64,000 nt of DNA from Bradyrhizobium sp. CCBAU 53351 (GCF_015291745.1 NZ_CP030059.1:310001-374000); one strand, 5' to 3'. Numbered from the stretch's first letter, positions 37,032-48,118 are shown. Translations and numbers: made by a program. Notes: generated by a model from the letters alone, not told the origin.

Positions 37032-37814
37032 TTAGATCTGGCGCTCGACCATCTTGAGCTTGAGCTCGGCGATGGCTTCGGCCGGGTTGAGGCCCTTCGG
37101 ACAGGCCTTGGCGCAGTTCATGATGGTGTGGCAGCGATAGAGCCGGAACGGATCCTCGAGATTGTCGAGCCGCTCGCCGGTCGCCTCGTCGCGGGAATCG
37201 GACACCCAGCGATTGGCCTGAAGCAGCGCGGCGGGGCCGAGATAACGTTCGCTGTTCCACCAATAGCTCGGGCACGAGGTCGAGCAGCAGGCGCACAGGA
37301 TGCACTCGTAGAGGCCGTCGAGCTTCTCGCGGTCCTCGTGGGTCTGGCGCCATTCCTTCTGAGGCGTCGGCGATGTCGTCTTCAGCCACGGCTCGACGGA
37401 TGCGTATTGCGCATAGAAATTGGTGAGATCGGGAACGAGGTCCTTCACGACAGGCTGGTGCGGCAGCGGATTGACCTTCACCGCGCCGTCCTTGACGTCG
37501 TGCATCGAGCGGGTGCAGGCCAGCGTGTTCTGGCCGTCGATGTTCATGGCGCAGGAGCCGCAGACGCCTTCGCGGCAGGAGCGGCGGAAGGTCAGCGACG
37601 GGTCGATGTGGTTCTTGATCCAGATCAGGCCGTCTAGCACCATCGGGCCGCAATCATTGGTGTCGACGTAATAGGTGTCGACGCTCGGATTCTTGCCGTC
37701 GTCCGGATTCCAGCGATAGACCCGGAACTCGCGAACCTCTGTCGCGCCCGCGGGCTTCGGCCAGGTCTTGCCGCCTGAAATCTTGGAGTTCTTCGGAAGT
37801 GCGAATTCAACCAT
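37032..37814 (-). CDS. sdhB: Succinate dehydrogenase iron-sulfur subunit
   Basis: 260 residues. Carries electrons from FAD of SdhA to quinone in complex II. The 2Fe-2S ligands are [21 protein letters not shown], the 4Fe-4S ligands [16 protein letters not shown] and the 3Fe-4S ligands [17 protein letters not shown]. Last gene of the sdhCDAB operon, 24 bp after sdhA. Confidence 0.98.
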   Translation of the reverse strand: MVEFALPKNSKISGGKTWPKPAGATEVREFRVYRWNPDDGKNPSVDTYYVDTNDCGPMVLDGLIWIKNHIDPSLTFRRSCREGVCGSCAMNIDGQNTLACTRSMHDVKDGAVKVNPLPHQPVVKDLVPDLTNFYAQYASVEPWLKTTSPTPQKEWRQTHEDREKLDGLYECILCACCSTSCPSYWWNSERYLGPAALLQANRWVSDSRDEATGERLDNLEDPFRLYRCHTIMNCAKACPKGLNPAEAIAELKLKMVERQI

Positions 37815-37838
37815 TTCGATAAGGCCTTCGCTGTTCGC

Positions 37839-39674
37839 TCAATACACGCGCGCCTTCGGCGGGATGTACTGCACGTCGTTGGTCATGGTGTAGTCGTGAA
37901 CCGGGCGGTACTCGATCTTGACCTTGCCGGCATCGTCCAGCCAGGCCAGCGTGTGCTTCATCCAGTTCTTGTCGTCGCGTTCGGAGAAGTCCTCGCGGGC
38001 ATGGGCGCCGCGGCTCTCGGTGCGGTTGGCGGCCGAATTCATCGTCACCACCGCCTGCGAGATCAAATTGTCGAATTCCAGCGTCTCGACGAGATCGGAA
38101 TTCCACACCAGCGAACGATCCGACACGGCGATGTCGGTGATGCCGCTGTGGACCTTCGCGATCAGGTTCTGGCCTTCGCTCAGCACTTCGCCGGTGCGGA
38201 ACACCGCGCAATTGCTCTGCATCACGTGCTGCATGCCTTCGCGCAGTTTTGCGGTCGGCGTGCCGCCGGAGGCGTAGCGGTAATGGTCGAGCCGGCCGAG
38301 CGCGACCTCGGCCGAGTTCGCCGGCAGCTCCGGCTGCTTGGCGTTCGGCGTCAGCTTCTCGGCGAGGCGGAGCGCGGCGGCGCGGCCGAACACGACGAGG
38401 TCGATCAGCGAGTTGGAACCGAGGCGGTTGGCGCCGTGCACGGACACGCAGGCGGCTTCGCCGATCGCCATCAGGCCGGGGATGACGGCATTGTCGTCGC
38501 CGTCCTTCTTGGTCAGCACCTCGCCATGATAGTTCGTGGGGATGCCGCCCATGTTGTAGTGCACGGTCGGCACGATCGGGATCGGCTCGCGCGTCACGTC
38601 GACATTGGCGAAGATCTTTGCGGATTCGGAGATGCCCGGCAGCCGCTCGGCAAGCACCGCGGGATCGAGATGGTCGAGATGCAGGAAGATGTGGTCCTTC
38701 TTCTTGCCGACGCCGCGTCCCTCGCGGATCTCGATGGTCATCGCGCGCGAGACGACGTCGCGCGAGGCGAGGTCCTTGGCCGACGGCGCGTAGCGCTCCA
38801 TGAAGCGCTCGCCTTCGGAGTTGACGAGATAGCCGCCTTCGCCGCGCGCGCCCTCGGTGACGAGGCAGCCCGAGCCGTAGATGCCGGTCGGGTGGAACTG
38901 GACGAACTCCATGTCCTGCATCGGCAGGCCGGCGCGCAGCACCATGCCGCCGCCGTCACCGGTGCAGGTATGCGCCGAGGTGCAGGACGCATAAGCGCGG
39001 CCGTAGCCGCCGGTCGCGAGAATCACGGTCTGGGCGCGGAAGCGGTGCAGCGTGCCGTCGTCGAGCTTGAGTGCGATGACGCCGCGGCAGGTGCCCTGGT
39101 CGTCCATGATCAGGTCGATGGCGAAGAACTCGATGAAGAACTCGGCCGCGTGGCGCAGCGACTGGCCGTACATCGTGTGCAGCATGGCGTGGCCGGTGCG
39201 GTCGGCGGCGGCGCAGGTGCGCTGCGCCTGGCCCTTGCCGAAATCCATGGTCATGCCGCCGAACGGGCGCTGATAGATCTTGCCGTCCTCGGTGCGCGAG
39301 AACGGCACGCCCCAATGCTCGAGCTCGTAGACCGCGTCGGGCGCGTTGCGCACCATGTATTCGATCGCGTCCTGGTCGCCGAGCCAGTCCGACCCCTTGA
39401 CGGTGTCGTACATGTGCCAGCGCCAGTCGTCCTTGTGCATGTTGCCGAGCGAAGCGGAGATGCCGCCTTGCGCAGCGACCGTGTGCGAGCGGGTCGGAAA
39501 CACCTTGGTGATGCAGGCCGTGCGCAGGCCCGCCTCGCTGCAGCCAACCACGGCGCGCAGGCCCGCGCCGCCGGCACCGACCACGACGACGTCGTAGGTG
39601 TGGTCTTCGATCGGATAGGCCTTGCCGTTGGTGGCGGGAGCGCCGTTGCCCGAGCCATTCGTTGTATTGGCCAT
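37839..39674 (-). CDS. sdhA: Succinate dehydrogenase flavoprotein subunit
   Basis: 611 residues. Oxidises succinate to fumarate with covalently bound FAD. FAD-binding [20 protein letters not shown]; the FAD-linking His lies in [17 protein letters not shown]; substrate region [20 protein letters not shown] and [19 protein letters not shown]. It starts 3 bp before the sdhD stop region (very tight spacing), typical of the operon. Confidence 0.98.
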   Translation of the reverse strand: MANTTNGSGNGAPATNGKAYPIEDHTYDVVVVGAGGAGLRAVVGCSEAGLRTACITKVFPTRSHTVAAQGGISASLGNMHKDDWRWHMYDTVKGSDWLGDQDAIEYMVRNAPDAVYELEHWGVPFSRTEDGKIYQRPFGGMTMDFGKGQAQRTCAAADRTGHAMLHTMYGQSLRHAAEFFIEFFAIDLIMDDQGTCRGVIALKLDDGTLHRFRAQTVILATGGYGRAYASCTSAHTCTGDGGGMVLRAGLPMQDMEFVQFHPTGIYGSGCLVTEGARGEGGYLVNSEGERFMERYAPSAKDLASRDVVSRAMTIEIREGRGVGKKKDHIFLHLDHLDPAVLAERLPGISESAKIFANVDVTREPIPIVPTVHYNMGGIPTNYHGEVLTKKDGDDNAVIPGLMAIGEAACVSVHGANRLGSNSLIDLVVFGRAAALRLAEKLTPNAKQPELPANSAEVALGRLDHYRYASGGTPTAKLREGMQHVMQSNCAVFRTGEVLSEGQNLIAKVHSGITDIAVSDRSLVWNSDLVETLEFDNLISQAVVTMNSAANRTESRGAHAREDFSERDDKNWMKHTLAWLDDAGKVKIEYRPVHDYTMTNDVQYIPPKARVY

Positions 39675-39677
39675 GGG

Positions 39678-40082
39678 TTACACTCCGGAGGACAGTTTCA
39701 GGATCGCGTAGGTCGAGGCGAGCGCGACGGCGACCGAGAAGAAGTTGTTGAGCATGATCGAGACGAGCTTCAGCTTCTCGTTATGGACGTAGTCCTCGAT
39801 CACGACCTGCATGCCGATCTTCATGTGCCAGGCGCTGGCGAAGATGAAGAGCAGCAGGATCACCGCGATCGGCAGCGAGCCGAGGATCTGCGCGGCGCCG
39901 GCCTGATTGCGGCCGAGCAGCATCATGACGATCACGATCACCGGAATCATCAGCAGTGTCATGGCGACGGCCGTGATGCGCTGGCGCCAGAAATCGGAGG
40001 TGCCGGAATGTGCCGCGCCGAGATTGCGGACGCGGCCGAGCGGCGTGCGCATGCTGCGCTTGGGCGTGTCGGCTGAGCTCAT
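39678..40082 (-). CDS. sdhD: Succinate dehydrogenase membrane anchor subunit
   Basis: 134 residues with three membrane helices. RNLGAAHSGTSDFWRQRITAVAM is the typical N-terminal lead; AWHMKIGMQVVIEDYVHNEK holds the helix II His near haem b and the quinone-site region. It overlaps the sdhC stop by four bases. Confidence 0.95.
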   Translation of the reverse strand: MSSADTPKRSMRTPLGRVRNLGAAHSGTSDFWRQRITAVAMTLLMIPVIVIVMMLLGRNQAGAAQILGSLPIAVILLLFIFASAWHMKIGMQVVIEDYVHNEKLKLVSIMLNNFFSVAVALASTYAILKLSSGV

Positions 40083-40477
40083 CGGCCGCCTCCGATCGCA
40101 TAGGCGATGATCCAGACCAGCACGGTCAGCGCGATGCCGCCGATCAGTGCGCCCCAGGTCAGCGCTTCCCGCTCATTGGCCTTGAAGCCGTAGCCGAGGT
40201 CCCAGACGAAATGCCGGATGCCGCTCAGCATGTGGTGCATCAGCGCCCAGGTGTAGCCGAACACGATCAGACGGCCGATGATGCTGCCGGTGAAGGCCTG
40301 GACATGGGAATAGGCGGCCGGGCCGGAGGCCGCTGCGATCAGCCACCAGGCCAGCAGCAGGGTGCCGACGTAAAGGGCGATGCCGGTGGCGCGATGGACG
40401 ATGGACAGCGCCATCGTCAGCGTCCAGCGGTAGACTTGCATGTGTGGCGAGAGCGGTCGTTCGATCCGTGCGGTCAT
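40079..40477 (-). CDS. sdhC: Succinate dehydrogenase cytochrome b556 subunit
   Basis: 132 residues with three membrane helices. RPLSPHMQVYRW and SIVHRATGIALYVGTLLL form the Ser/Arg quinone-site motif, and MHHMLSGIRHFVWDLGYG contains the haem-ligand His. First gene of the sdhCDAB operon; its promoter should lie in the AT-richer DNA upstream of 40478. Confidence 0.96.
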   Translation of the reverse strand: MTARIERPLSPHMQVYRWTLTMALSIVHRATGIALYVGTLLLAWWLIAAASGPAAYSHVQAFTGSIIGRLIVFGYTWALMHHMLSGIRHFVWDLGYGFKANEREALTWGALIGGIALTVLVWIIAYAIGGGR

Positions 40478-40975
40478 GGGCTTTGATGTTGTCTTGCGGC
40501 CCAGCAGGGGGCGCGCGGGGATCGGAAAGGTCGGCTCTATTTACGGAGTCGATTTGGCCCGCGCAATCACCAAATCGCCATAAATCGAACCGTCGTTCAG
40601 CCCTAGAGCCTTGATGATGCAAGCCCAATCAGGGTCTTGGTATACCAGCATGCCTGTCCGCCAATGAAGTACCGAATATAAATTCATTTATTGCGATGAC
40701 TGCGAGGTCCGTTGAAATTGCTATTGGAACGCATCTAAACGGACCATGCCGTCCAAACCGGCCGAGGGGGCCCGGCGGCGGCATCCACCCCATCTGTGGG
40801 CGCCATTCTGCGCCCTCGCTGCGGCCGGTTCGATCCGGTTTTGGATATGCACGCCCTGCATTCCACCCCAGCCGGGAAGCCCGGCGTGTCGACCGCGGGA
40901 ATCAGATCGCCTAATGCTCCGTACGCAGCTCTCGGAAGCGAGCCGCTGCGACCAGTCGCCGGGGGCAGGTCAGGG
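40478..40975. promoter_or_regulatory. Divergent intergenic region between sdhC and the TauE-type permease
   Basis: About 500 bp. The part from about 40600 to 40740 is AT-rich compared with its surroundings (e.g. GAATATAAATTCATTTATTG at 40674-40693) and probably carries the sdh promoter. The part after 40745 is G+C-rich and partly open in the permease frame. No defined operator, RNA gene or repeat was recognised. Confidence 0.4.
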
Positions 40976-41836
40976 GTGATTGCAGGTCTGGATATCAAGG
41001 ACATCGTCGAGCTCGCGCTGCTGTTGATCGCAACCGGTGCGCTCTCAGGGTTTCTGGCCGGCGTGTTCGGCATCGGCGGCGGCGCGATTCTGGTGCCGGT
41101 GTTTTACGAATGCTTCCGCATCGCCGGCGTGCCGCTCGAAGTGCGCATGCCGCTCTGCATCGGCACCTCGCTCGCCGTGATCATCCCGACTTCGATCCGT
41201 TCGTTCCAGGCGCATTACAAGCGCGGCGCCGTGGACATGAGGATCCTGCGCGCGTGGTGGCTGCCGATCGTGGTCGGCGTCGTCGCCGGCAGCGTGATCG
41301 CGCGCTATGCGCCGGAGCGGCTGTTCAAGATCGTGTTCGTCTGTGTCGCCTATTCGGCGGCAGCGCGTCTCATCTTCGCGCGCGAGGGCTGGCGGTTCGG
41401 CGAGGATCTGCCGAAGGGTCCCTTGATGCGCGCCTACGGTTTCTGCGTCGGCATTCTCTCGACGCTGATGGGCATCGGCGGCGGCCTGTTCTCGAACTTG
41501 TTGATGACGTTCTACGGCCGTCCGATTCATCAGGCGGTGGCGACCTCGTCGGCGCTCGCCGTGCTGATCTCGATCCCCGGCGCGCTCGGCTACGTCTATG
41601 CCGGCTGGCCGGCGGCGGCGAACTATCCGGCCGTCGCCGCACTGCAAGTGCCGTTCGCGCTCGGCTATGTCTCGCTGATCGGCGCCGTACTGGTGATGCC
41701 GATGAGCCTCGTCACCGCGCCGCTCGGCGTGAGAGCCGCGCATGCGATGTCCAAGCGCACGCTGGAAGTGGCGTTCGGGTGTTATCTGTTCATCGTGGGC
41801 AGCCGGTTTGTACTGAGCTTGGTGGGTGGGCTGTAG
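40976..41836 (+). CDS. Sulfite exporter TauE/SafE family permease
   Basis: 286 residues counted from a GTG at 40976; an in-frame ATG at 40796 would add 60 residues that are not hydrophobic or family-like, so the shorter start is preferred but unproven. About eight membrane segments in two repeats, each with a glycine motif: GFLAGVFGIGGGAILVPVF and LMGIGGGLFSNLL. The family moves sulfite, sulfoacetate or other organosulfonates across the inner membrane. Substrate unknown. Confidence 0.87.
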   Translation: MIAGLDIKDIVELALLLIATGALSGFLAGVFGIGGGAILVPVFYECFRIAGVPLEVRMPLCIGTSLAVIIPTSIRSFQAHYKRGAVDMRILRAWWLPIVVGVVAGSVIARYAPERLFKIVFVCVAYSAAARLIFAREGWRFGEDLPKGPLMRAYGFCVGILSTLMGIGGGLFSNLLMTFYGRPIHQAVATSSALAVLISIPGALGYVYAGWPAAANYPAVAALQVPFALGYVSLIGAVLVMPMSLVTAPLGVRAAHAMSKRTLEVAFGCYLFIVGSRFVLSLVGGL

Positions 41837-41850
41837 CCGCCGCATACTCC

Positions 41851-41936
41851 GTCGTTGCGAGCGAAGCGAAGCAATCCAGAAATCTCTGCGCTGTGAAAGC
41901 CTAGATTGCTTCGTCGCAAGAGCTCCTCGCAATGAC
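41851..41936. repeat. Interspersed palindromic repeat, GTCATTGCGA family
   Basis: Left end GTCGTTGCGAGCGAAGCGAA, right end CTCGCAATGAC; inner AGCAATCCAGA and CTAGATTGCT pair. Lies between convergent permease and matB genes, where it could terminate both. Compare 22071-22149. Confidence 0.85.
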
Positions 41937-41955
41937 GGCGAGAGAGCGCGCCCCC

Positions 41956-43485
41956 TCACTTTTTCGCGTAAATATCCTTGTACGTCTCGCGCAGCACGTT
42001 CTTCTGCACCTTGCCCATCGTATTGCGCGGCAGCTCGTCGACGACGAAGACGCGCTTGGGCATCTTGAACTTTGCGAGCCGTCCGTCGAGGCCCTTGAGC
42101 ACGGCCGCTTCGTCGATGCTCGCGCCGGGCTGGCGCACCAGTACCGCGGTGACGCCCTCGCCGAAATCGGCGTGCGGCACGCCGATCACGGCGGACTCGA
42201 TCACGCCCGGCATGGCGTCGATCTCGCTCTCGATTTCCTTGGGGTAGACGTTGAAGCCGCCGGAGATCACGAGATCCTTGCCGCGGCCGAGGATGTGGAC
42301 ATAGCCCTTGGCGTCGATCTTGCCGAGGTCGCCGGTGATGAAGAAGCCGTCGGGCCGGAATTCAGCCTTGGTCTTCTCCGGCATGCGCCAGTATCCCTTG
42401 AAGACGTTCGGCCCCTTCACCTCGATCATGCCGATCTCGTCGCGCGGCAATTCCTTGCCCGTCTCGGGCTCGGTCACGCGCACCGAGACGCCGGGAAGCG
42501 GGAAGCCGACCGCGCCGGGCACCCGCTCGCCGTCATAGGGGTTCGACGTGTTCATGTTGGTCTCGGTCATGCCGTAGCGCTCGAGCACCGCGTGGCCCGT
42601 GCGCGCCGACCATTCGCGATGCGTCTCGGCCAGCAGCGGCGCCGAGCCCGAGATGAATAGCCGCATGTGCTTTGTCGTCTCCTGCGACAGCGCCGGGTTC
42701 TGCAGCAGCCGCGTGTAGAACGTCGGCACGCCCATCAGCACCGTGGCGCGCGCCATCAACTTGATGATGAGGTCCGGATCGAGTTTTGGCAGGAAGATCA
42801 TCGACGCCCGCGAAAACAGCGTGACGTTGGTCGCCACGAACAGGCCGTGCGTGTGATAGATCGGCAGCGCGTGGATCAGCACGTCCTTGTCGGTGAAGCG
42901 CCAATAGCCGACCAGCGAGAGCGAGTTCGACGCGAGATTGTCGTGGCTGAGCATCGCGCCCTTGGAACGGCCGGTGGTGCCCGAGGTGTAGAGGATCGCG
43001 GCGAGATCGTCGTTTGCGCGCGGCACCGTCGTAAACTCACTGCTCGCCTTCTCGGCGGCATCCGTCAGCGAGCCCTTGCCGTCAGGCCCGAGCGTCTCGA
43101 CCTTGGCCTTCACCTTGGCGGCGATCGGGGCGAGGCCTTCGGCCTTGGCGGGATCGCACACAACCAGCGACGGCTCGGCGTCGCCGATGAAATAATCGAG
43201 CTCGTTCAGCGTGTAGGCGGTGTTGAGCGGCAGGTAGACCGCGCCGGCCCGCACCGTGGCTAGGTACAGCACGATATTGGCCACGGATTTTTCCACCTGC
43301 ACCGCGACGCGGTCGCCGGGCTTCACGCCGCGTGCGACCAGCACGTTCGCCATCTGCCCGGCCCGCGCGATCAGATCGCCATAGCTGATGCGAACCCCGT
43401 CCTGCGTCTCGATCGCGAGGCGGTTGGGATCGTCCAGGCCATCGAACAGGCGGGAAAACAGATTGGCGTTGGCTGCTGGGTTCAT
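41956..43485 (-). CDS. matB: Malonyl-CoA synthetase (MatB)
   Basis: 509 residues from ATG 43485. Converts malonate, CoA and ATP to malonyl-CoA. The acyl-adenylating signature is ILYTSGTTGRSKGAMLSHDN; YGMTETNMNTSNPYDG and GDLGKIDAKGYVHILGRGKD follow, and the catalytic Lys is in RNTMGKVQKN. The sequence closely recalls the characterised Rhodopseudomonas palustris enzyme across its length, which supports malonate over other acids. In rhizobia, malonate use matters in legume nodules. No matA/matC is adjacent here. Divergent from an SDR gene with a 94-bp gap. Confidence 0.92.
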   Translation of the reverse strand: MNPAANANLFSRLFDGLDDPNRLAIETQDGVRISYGDLIARAGQMANVLVARGVKPGDRVAVQVEKSVANIVLYLATVRAGAVYLPLNTAYTLNELDYFIGDAEPSLVVCDPAKAEGLAPIAAKVKAKVETLGPDGKGSLTDAAEKASSEFTTVPRANDDLAAILYTSGTTGRSKGAMLSHDNLASNSLSLVGYWRFTDKDVLIHALPIYHTHGLFVATNVTLFSRASMIFLPKLDPDLIIKLMARATVLMGVPTFYTRLLQNPALSQETTKHMRLFISGSAPLLAETHREWSARTGHAVLERYGMTETNMNTSNPYDGERVPGAVGFPLPGVSVRVTEPETGKELPRDEIGMIEVKGPNVFKGYWRMPEKTKAEFRPDGFFITGDLGKIDAKGYVHILGRGKDLVISGGFNVYPKEIESEIDAMPGVIESAVIGVPHADFGEGVTAVLVRQPGASIDEAAVLKGLDGRLAKFKMPKRVFVVDELPRNTMGKVQKNVLRETYKDIYAKK

Positions 43486-43579
43486 GCAAGAATTCCTCGA
43501 CCGCAAGGCTGACAAGGCCGGTCAAACCGAGGGCTGGATTAGCAAAAACCGCCCCGATGAAGCAACGGAGACAGTTTGC

Positions 43580-44341
43580 ATGACCAAAATTGGGAAACGC
43601 GTGGCCTGGGTCACGGGCGGCGGCAGCGGGATCGGGGAGGCCGGCGCGGAGGCATTGGCGGCCGACGGCTGGATGGTGGTGGTCTCGGGCCGGCGCCAGT
43701 CGGCCCTGGATACCGTGGTGGCGAAGATCATCAAGGCGGGCGGCGCCGCCGAGGCGCTCGCGCTTGATGTCTCCAACGCGACCGAGGCCCAGAAGGCCGC
43801 CGATCAGATCGTCGCCAGGCACGGCCGCATCGACCTGCTGGTCAACAATGCCGGCATCAATGTTCCCAAGCGCAGCTGGAAGGACATGGAGCTGGAGGGC
43901 TGGGACCAGCTGGTCCGGGTCAATCTCAACGGCGTGCTCTATTGCATGCGCGCGGTGCTGCCGACGATGCGCAAGCAGCAGGACGGCGCGATCATCAACG
44001 TCTCGTCCTGGGCCGGCCGCCACGTCTCGAAGATGCCGGGCCCGGCCTACACCACCACCAAGCATGCGGTGCTGGCGCTGACCCATTCCTTCAACATGGA
44101 CGAGTGCGTCAACGGCCTGCGCGCCTGCTGCCTGATGCCTGGCGAGGTCGCGACGCCGATCCTGAAGCTGCGCCCGGTGGTGCCGAGCGAAGCGGAGCAG
44201 GCGAAGATGCTGCAACCGGAAGATCTCGGCCGCACCATCGCGTTCATCGCGAGCATGCCGGCCCGCGTCTGCATCAACGAGGTGCTGATCAGCCCAACGC
44301 ATAATCGCGGATTCATCCAGACGCCGAACAACCGGGATTGA
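43580..44341 (+). CDS. SDR family NAD(P)-dependent oxidoreductase
   Basis: 253 residues from ATG 43580. Classical SDR: cofactor loop WVTGGGSGIGEAGAEAL, NNAGIN, catalytic Ser in IINVSSWAGRH, YTTTK as YxxxK. C-terminal RVCINEVLISPTHNRGF is typical of the group. Divergent from matB; may share regulation. Substrate unknown. Confidence 0.9.
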   Translation: MTKIGKRVAWVTGGGSGIGEAGAEALAADGWMVVVSGRRQSALDTVVAKIIKAGGAAEALALDVSNATEAQKAADQIVARHGRIDLLVNNAGINVPKRSWKDMELEGWDQLVRVNLNGVLYCMRAVLPTMRKQQDGAIINVSSWAGRHVSKMPGPAYTTTKHAVLALTHSFNMDECVNGLRACCLMPGEVATPILKLRPVVPSEAEQAKMLQPEDLGRTIAFIASMPARVCINEVLISPTHNRGFIQTPNNRD

Positions 44342-44371
44342 GCGAGCACAGCGCGGGCCACATTCTCCGCT

Positions 44372-44490
44372 GTCGTCCCGGGGCGCGACGAAGTCGCGAA
44401 CCCGGGACCCATAACCACAGGGAGAAGTGGTTGCGCGAAACTGGTCACTCCGAGTCTTCGCCAAACATCTTCCTGTGGTTATGGGTCCCT
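44372..44490. repeat. Interspersed palindromic repeat interrupted on its right by an IS110 element
   Basis: GGGACCCATAACCACAGGG (44404-44422) and CCTGTGGTTATGGGTCCC (44472-44489) form perfect 18-bp arms. The outer left arm GTCGTCCCGG (44372) has its likely partner TCCGGGACGAC (about 45617-45627) on the far side of the IS element, so the insertion split the repeat. Confidence 0.75.
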
Positions 44491-44510
44491 GTGTATCGAA
44501 ATCCTGTCAT

Positions 44511-45590
<1,080 letters not shown>

Positions 45591-45838
45591 CAGTTGCCGG
45601 ATCGGCGCTTCGCTTGTCCGGGACGACGGCAGAGTGTGTGGCGCGCGCCCCCACACGAACATCCCGCCCCAGAGTTTCACGCATCACAAAGAATTTTTCT
45701 CCGAAACCGCACGCCAAACCCTCCCGTAGTTCGGTCCAACGACGGCACTGCTGCATCGCCCCAAATTGTCGCAGTCGCCGTTGTTGCCCCAACCCAACAC
45801 CGGCCATCGCCGGTCACAATCCAATCGGGAGACTCTCC

Positions 45839-46393
45839 ATGTCGAAGCGCATTGCCTATATCGCTGCCGCCGCCTTCAGCGCCCTGGCCATCACCGCGAC
45901 CATCGTCGCGCCGGCGAGTGCCGAGGAAAAGACCGTCATGGTCGGCGGCGCCGCGATGTTCCCCTCGAAGAACATCGTGCAGAACGCGGTCAACTCGAAG
46001 GACCACACCACGCTGGTCGCGGCGGTGAAGGCGGCTGGCCTCGTGCCGACGCTGGAGGGCAAGGGCCCGTTCACGGTGTTCGCGCCCACCAACGCTGCCT
46101 TCGGCAAGCTGCCGGCCGGCACCGTCGACAATCTGGTCAAGCCCGAGAACAAGGCCACGCTGACCAAGATCCTCACCTACCATGTCGTGCCGGGCAAGCT
46201 CGAGGCTTCCGACCTCACCGAGGGCAAGAAGCTGAAGACCGCCGAGGGCGAGGAGCTGACGGTCAAGAAGATGGACGGCAAGGTCTGGATCGTCGATGCC
46301 AAGGGCGGCACCTCGATGGTCACGATCTCCAACGTCAACCAGTCCAACGGCGTGATCCATGTGGTCGACACCGTGCTGATGCCGGCCTCGTAA
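45839..46393 (+). CDS. Fasciclin (FAS1) domain secreted protein
   Basis: 184 residues from ATG 45839 after GGGAG. Signal peptide MSKRIAYIAAAAFSALAITA ending near APASA. One FAS1 domain with both conserved blocks: GPFTVFAPTNAAFGKLPAG (H1) and VIHVVDTVLMP (H2), and the YHVVPGKLEA segment. FAS1 proteins mediate adhesion; rhizobial homologues (Nex18-like) are exported and sometimes symbiosis-related. Single gene with its own terminator. Confidence 0.93.
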   Translation: MSKRIAYIAAAAFSALAITATIVAPASAEEKTVMVGGAAMFPSKNIVQNAVNSKDHTTLVAAVKAAGLVPTLEGKGPFTVFAPTNAAFGKLPAGTVDNLVKPENKATLTKILTYHVVPGKLEASDLTEGKKLKTAEGEELTVKKMDGKVWIVDAKGGTSMVTISNVNQSNGVIHVVDTVLMPAS

Positions 46394-46439
46394 CACCGCG
46401 CGATCCTGTTTCATCCCCGGACAGGAATGGCTTCAGACC

Positions 46440-46469
46440 GCGAGCCGGGGATACCCGGCTCGCTTTTTT
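46440..46469 (+). terminator. Rho-independent terminator after fasciclin gene
   Basis: GCGAGCCGGG-GATA-CCCGGCTCGC, perfect 10-bp stem, followed by TTTTTT. Strong terminator 46 bp past the stop. Confidence 0.93.
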
Positions 46470-46577
46470 GTGACCACAATAGCCTGACGGCATCGATTCG
46501 ATGACGAGCAGGACGTAACGGAAGCGGACGGTCTGGCGTATAATTCCCAACACACGATCCTCCAGGACGGAACCATC

Positions 46578-47207
46578 ATGGCGAGCCTCACAGTCACCGA
46601 TGAGCAGGTCAGGGCCATCAAGGCCAAAGTGATCCAACCGGCCTGGGTGCGGGTCATGCACTGGATCAACGCCCTTGCCATGATCCTGATGATCCTGTCG
46701 GGCTGGCAGATCTACAACGCCTCGCCGCTGTTCGGCTTCACCTTTCCGCGCGACTACACGCTCGGCGGCTGGCTCGGCGGCGGCCTGCTCTGGCATTTTG
46801 CCGCGATGTGGTTGTTGATGCTCAATGGCCTTGCCTATCTCGTCACCGGCTTTGCCACCGGCCGCTTCGCCAAGAAGCTGTTTCCAATCACCCCGTCAGG
46901 CGTGCTCCACGACGTCAGGGCTGCCCTGACCTTCAAGCTCGGCCATGACGATCTCACCGTCTATAATTACGTGCAGCGCCTGCTCTATGCCGGCATCATA
47001 TTGGTCGGCGTGCTGATCGTGCTCACGGGCCTCGGCATGTGGAAGCCGGTGCAGCTCTATTACCTCGTTGCGCTGTTCGGAGATTACCCGACCGCGCGCT
47101 ACATCCATTTCTTCTGCATGGCCGCGATCTGCGCCTTCCTCGTCGTTCACGTCCTGCTCGCGCTGCTGGTGCCGAAGAGCCTGCGCGCGATGATCATCGG
47201 TCGCTAA
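46578..47207 (+). CDS. Cytochrome b561-type membrane subunit
   Basis: 209 residues, four to five membrane helices. Candidate haem ligands: His in VRVMHWINALAM, His in LLWHFAAMW and the pair in RYIHFFCMAAICAFLVVHVLL. Partner type of cytochrome b that passes electrons to or from periplasmic molybdoenzymes. It ends 21 bp before the molybdopterin oxidoreductase gene, so the two almost certainly form an operon and a complex. Different in build from the six-helix MsrQ. Confidence 0.87.
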   Translation: MASLTVTDEQVRAIKAKVIQPAWVRVMHWINALAMILMILSGWQIYNASPLFGFTFPRDYTLGGWLGGGLLWHFAAMWLLMLNGLAYLVTGFATGRFAKKLFPITPSGVLHDVRAALTFKLGHDDLTVYNYVQRLLYAGIILVGVLIVLTGLGMWKPVQLYYLVALFGDYPTARYIHFFCMAAICAFLVVHVLLALLVPKSLRAMIIGR

Positions 47208-47228
47208 AGCGGAGCGGAGAACACAGCC

Positions 47229-48011
47229 ATGGCCAAGCGTTCATTCCTGATCCCCGGCGTCGACAAGCGGCTCCTGATCAAGGACTCCATCAAGACCATG
47301 CCCGACGTCACCCGCCGCCGCTTCATCGCCGGCGGCGCCAGTCTCGGCGCCCTGACATTGCTCACCGGCTGCGACGTCGTCGATTCCTCCTCGGCCGAGG
47401 AGATGCTGAAGAGTGTTTCGAAATTCAACGACGCGGTGCAGGCCTTCATCTTCAATCCCGACGCGCTGGCGCCGACCTTCCCCGAGAGCGCGATCACCAA
47501 GCCGTTTCCGTTCAACGCCTATTACGATCTCGACGACGCGCCTGATGTCTCGGCCGCAGACTGGAAGCTCGAGGTCCGGGGCCTCGTCGACAACAAGAAG
47601 CCCTGGACGCTGGACGAGTTGCACAAGCTGCCGCAAGTGACTCAGATCACCCGTCACATCTGCGTCGAGGGCTGGAGCGCGATCGGCAGCTGGACCGGCA
47701 CGCCCCTGCGCGATTTCCTGAAATTGATCGGCGCGGACACGCGCGCGAAATATGTCTGGTTCCAATGCGCCGACAAGGAGGGCTACAATTCGCCCTTGGA
47801 TATGCGCAGCGCGCTGCACCCGCAGACCCAGATGACGTTCAAATATGCGAACGAGATCCTGCCGCGCGCCTACGGCTTCCCCATGAAGATCCGCGTGCCG
47901 ACCAAGCTGGGCTTCAAGAACCCGAAATACGTGGTCTCGATGGAAGTCACCAACGACTACAAGGGCGGCTATTGGGAAGACCAGGGGTATAATTCGTTCA
48001 GCGGGAGCTGA
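47229..48011 (+). CDS. Sulfite-oxidase-fold molybdopterin-dependent oxidoreductase (MsrP/YedY-like), Tat-exported
   Basis: 260 residues. Twin-arginine signal TRRRFIAGGASLGALTLLTG, followed by a Cys that could be a lipidation site. The Mo-binding Cys is in ITRHICVEGWSAIGSW; WSAIGSWTGTPLRDFLKLIG and FGFPMKIRVPTKLGFKNPK-like segments (here YGFPMKIRVPTKLGFK) are typical of the fold. Probably periplasmic and membrane-attached. Known relatives reduce methionine sulfoxide or oxidise sulfite; with a cytochrome b561 partner the direction of electron flow is open. Confidence 0.88.
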   Translation: MAKRSFLIPGVDKRLLIKDSIKTMPDVTRRRFIAGGASLGALTLLTGCDVVDSSSAEEMLKSVSKFNDAVQAFIFNPDALAPTFPESAITKPFPFNAYYDLDDAPDVSAADWKLEVRGLVDNKKPWTLDELHKLPQVTQITRHICVEGWSAIGSWTGTPLRDFLKLIGADTRAKYVWFQCADKEGYNSPLDMRSALHPQTQMTFKYANEILPRAYGFPMKIRVPTKLGFKNPKYVVSMEVTNDYKGGYWEDQGYNSFSGS

Positions 48012-48016
48012 TGGCC

Positions 48017-48118
48017 GTCATTCCGGGGCTCGCGAAGCGAGAGCCCGGAATCCATCGGGCCGCAGGACTGGTGGATGAATGGATTCCGGGTTCGCGCTAC
48101 GCGCGCCCCCGGAATGAC
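48017..48118. repeat. Interspersed palindromic repeat, GTCATTCCGGGGC family
   Basis: Ends GTCATTCCGGGGC and CCCCCGGAATGAC; inner CTCGCGAAGCGAG hairpin and GGAATCCAT/ATGGATTCC pair. Between convergent molybdoenzyme and MFS genes. See also 18318-18441 and 23824-23925. Confidence 0.88.

Noticed and set aside
40733..40760. GGAAC upstream of the TauE-type gene
   Set aside because: CGTC follows only after 19 bases, outside the accepted spacing.
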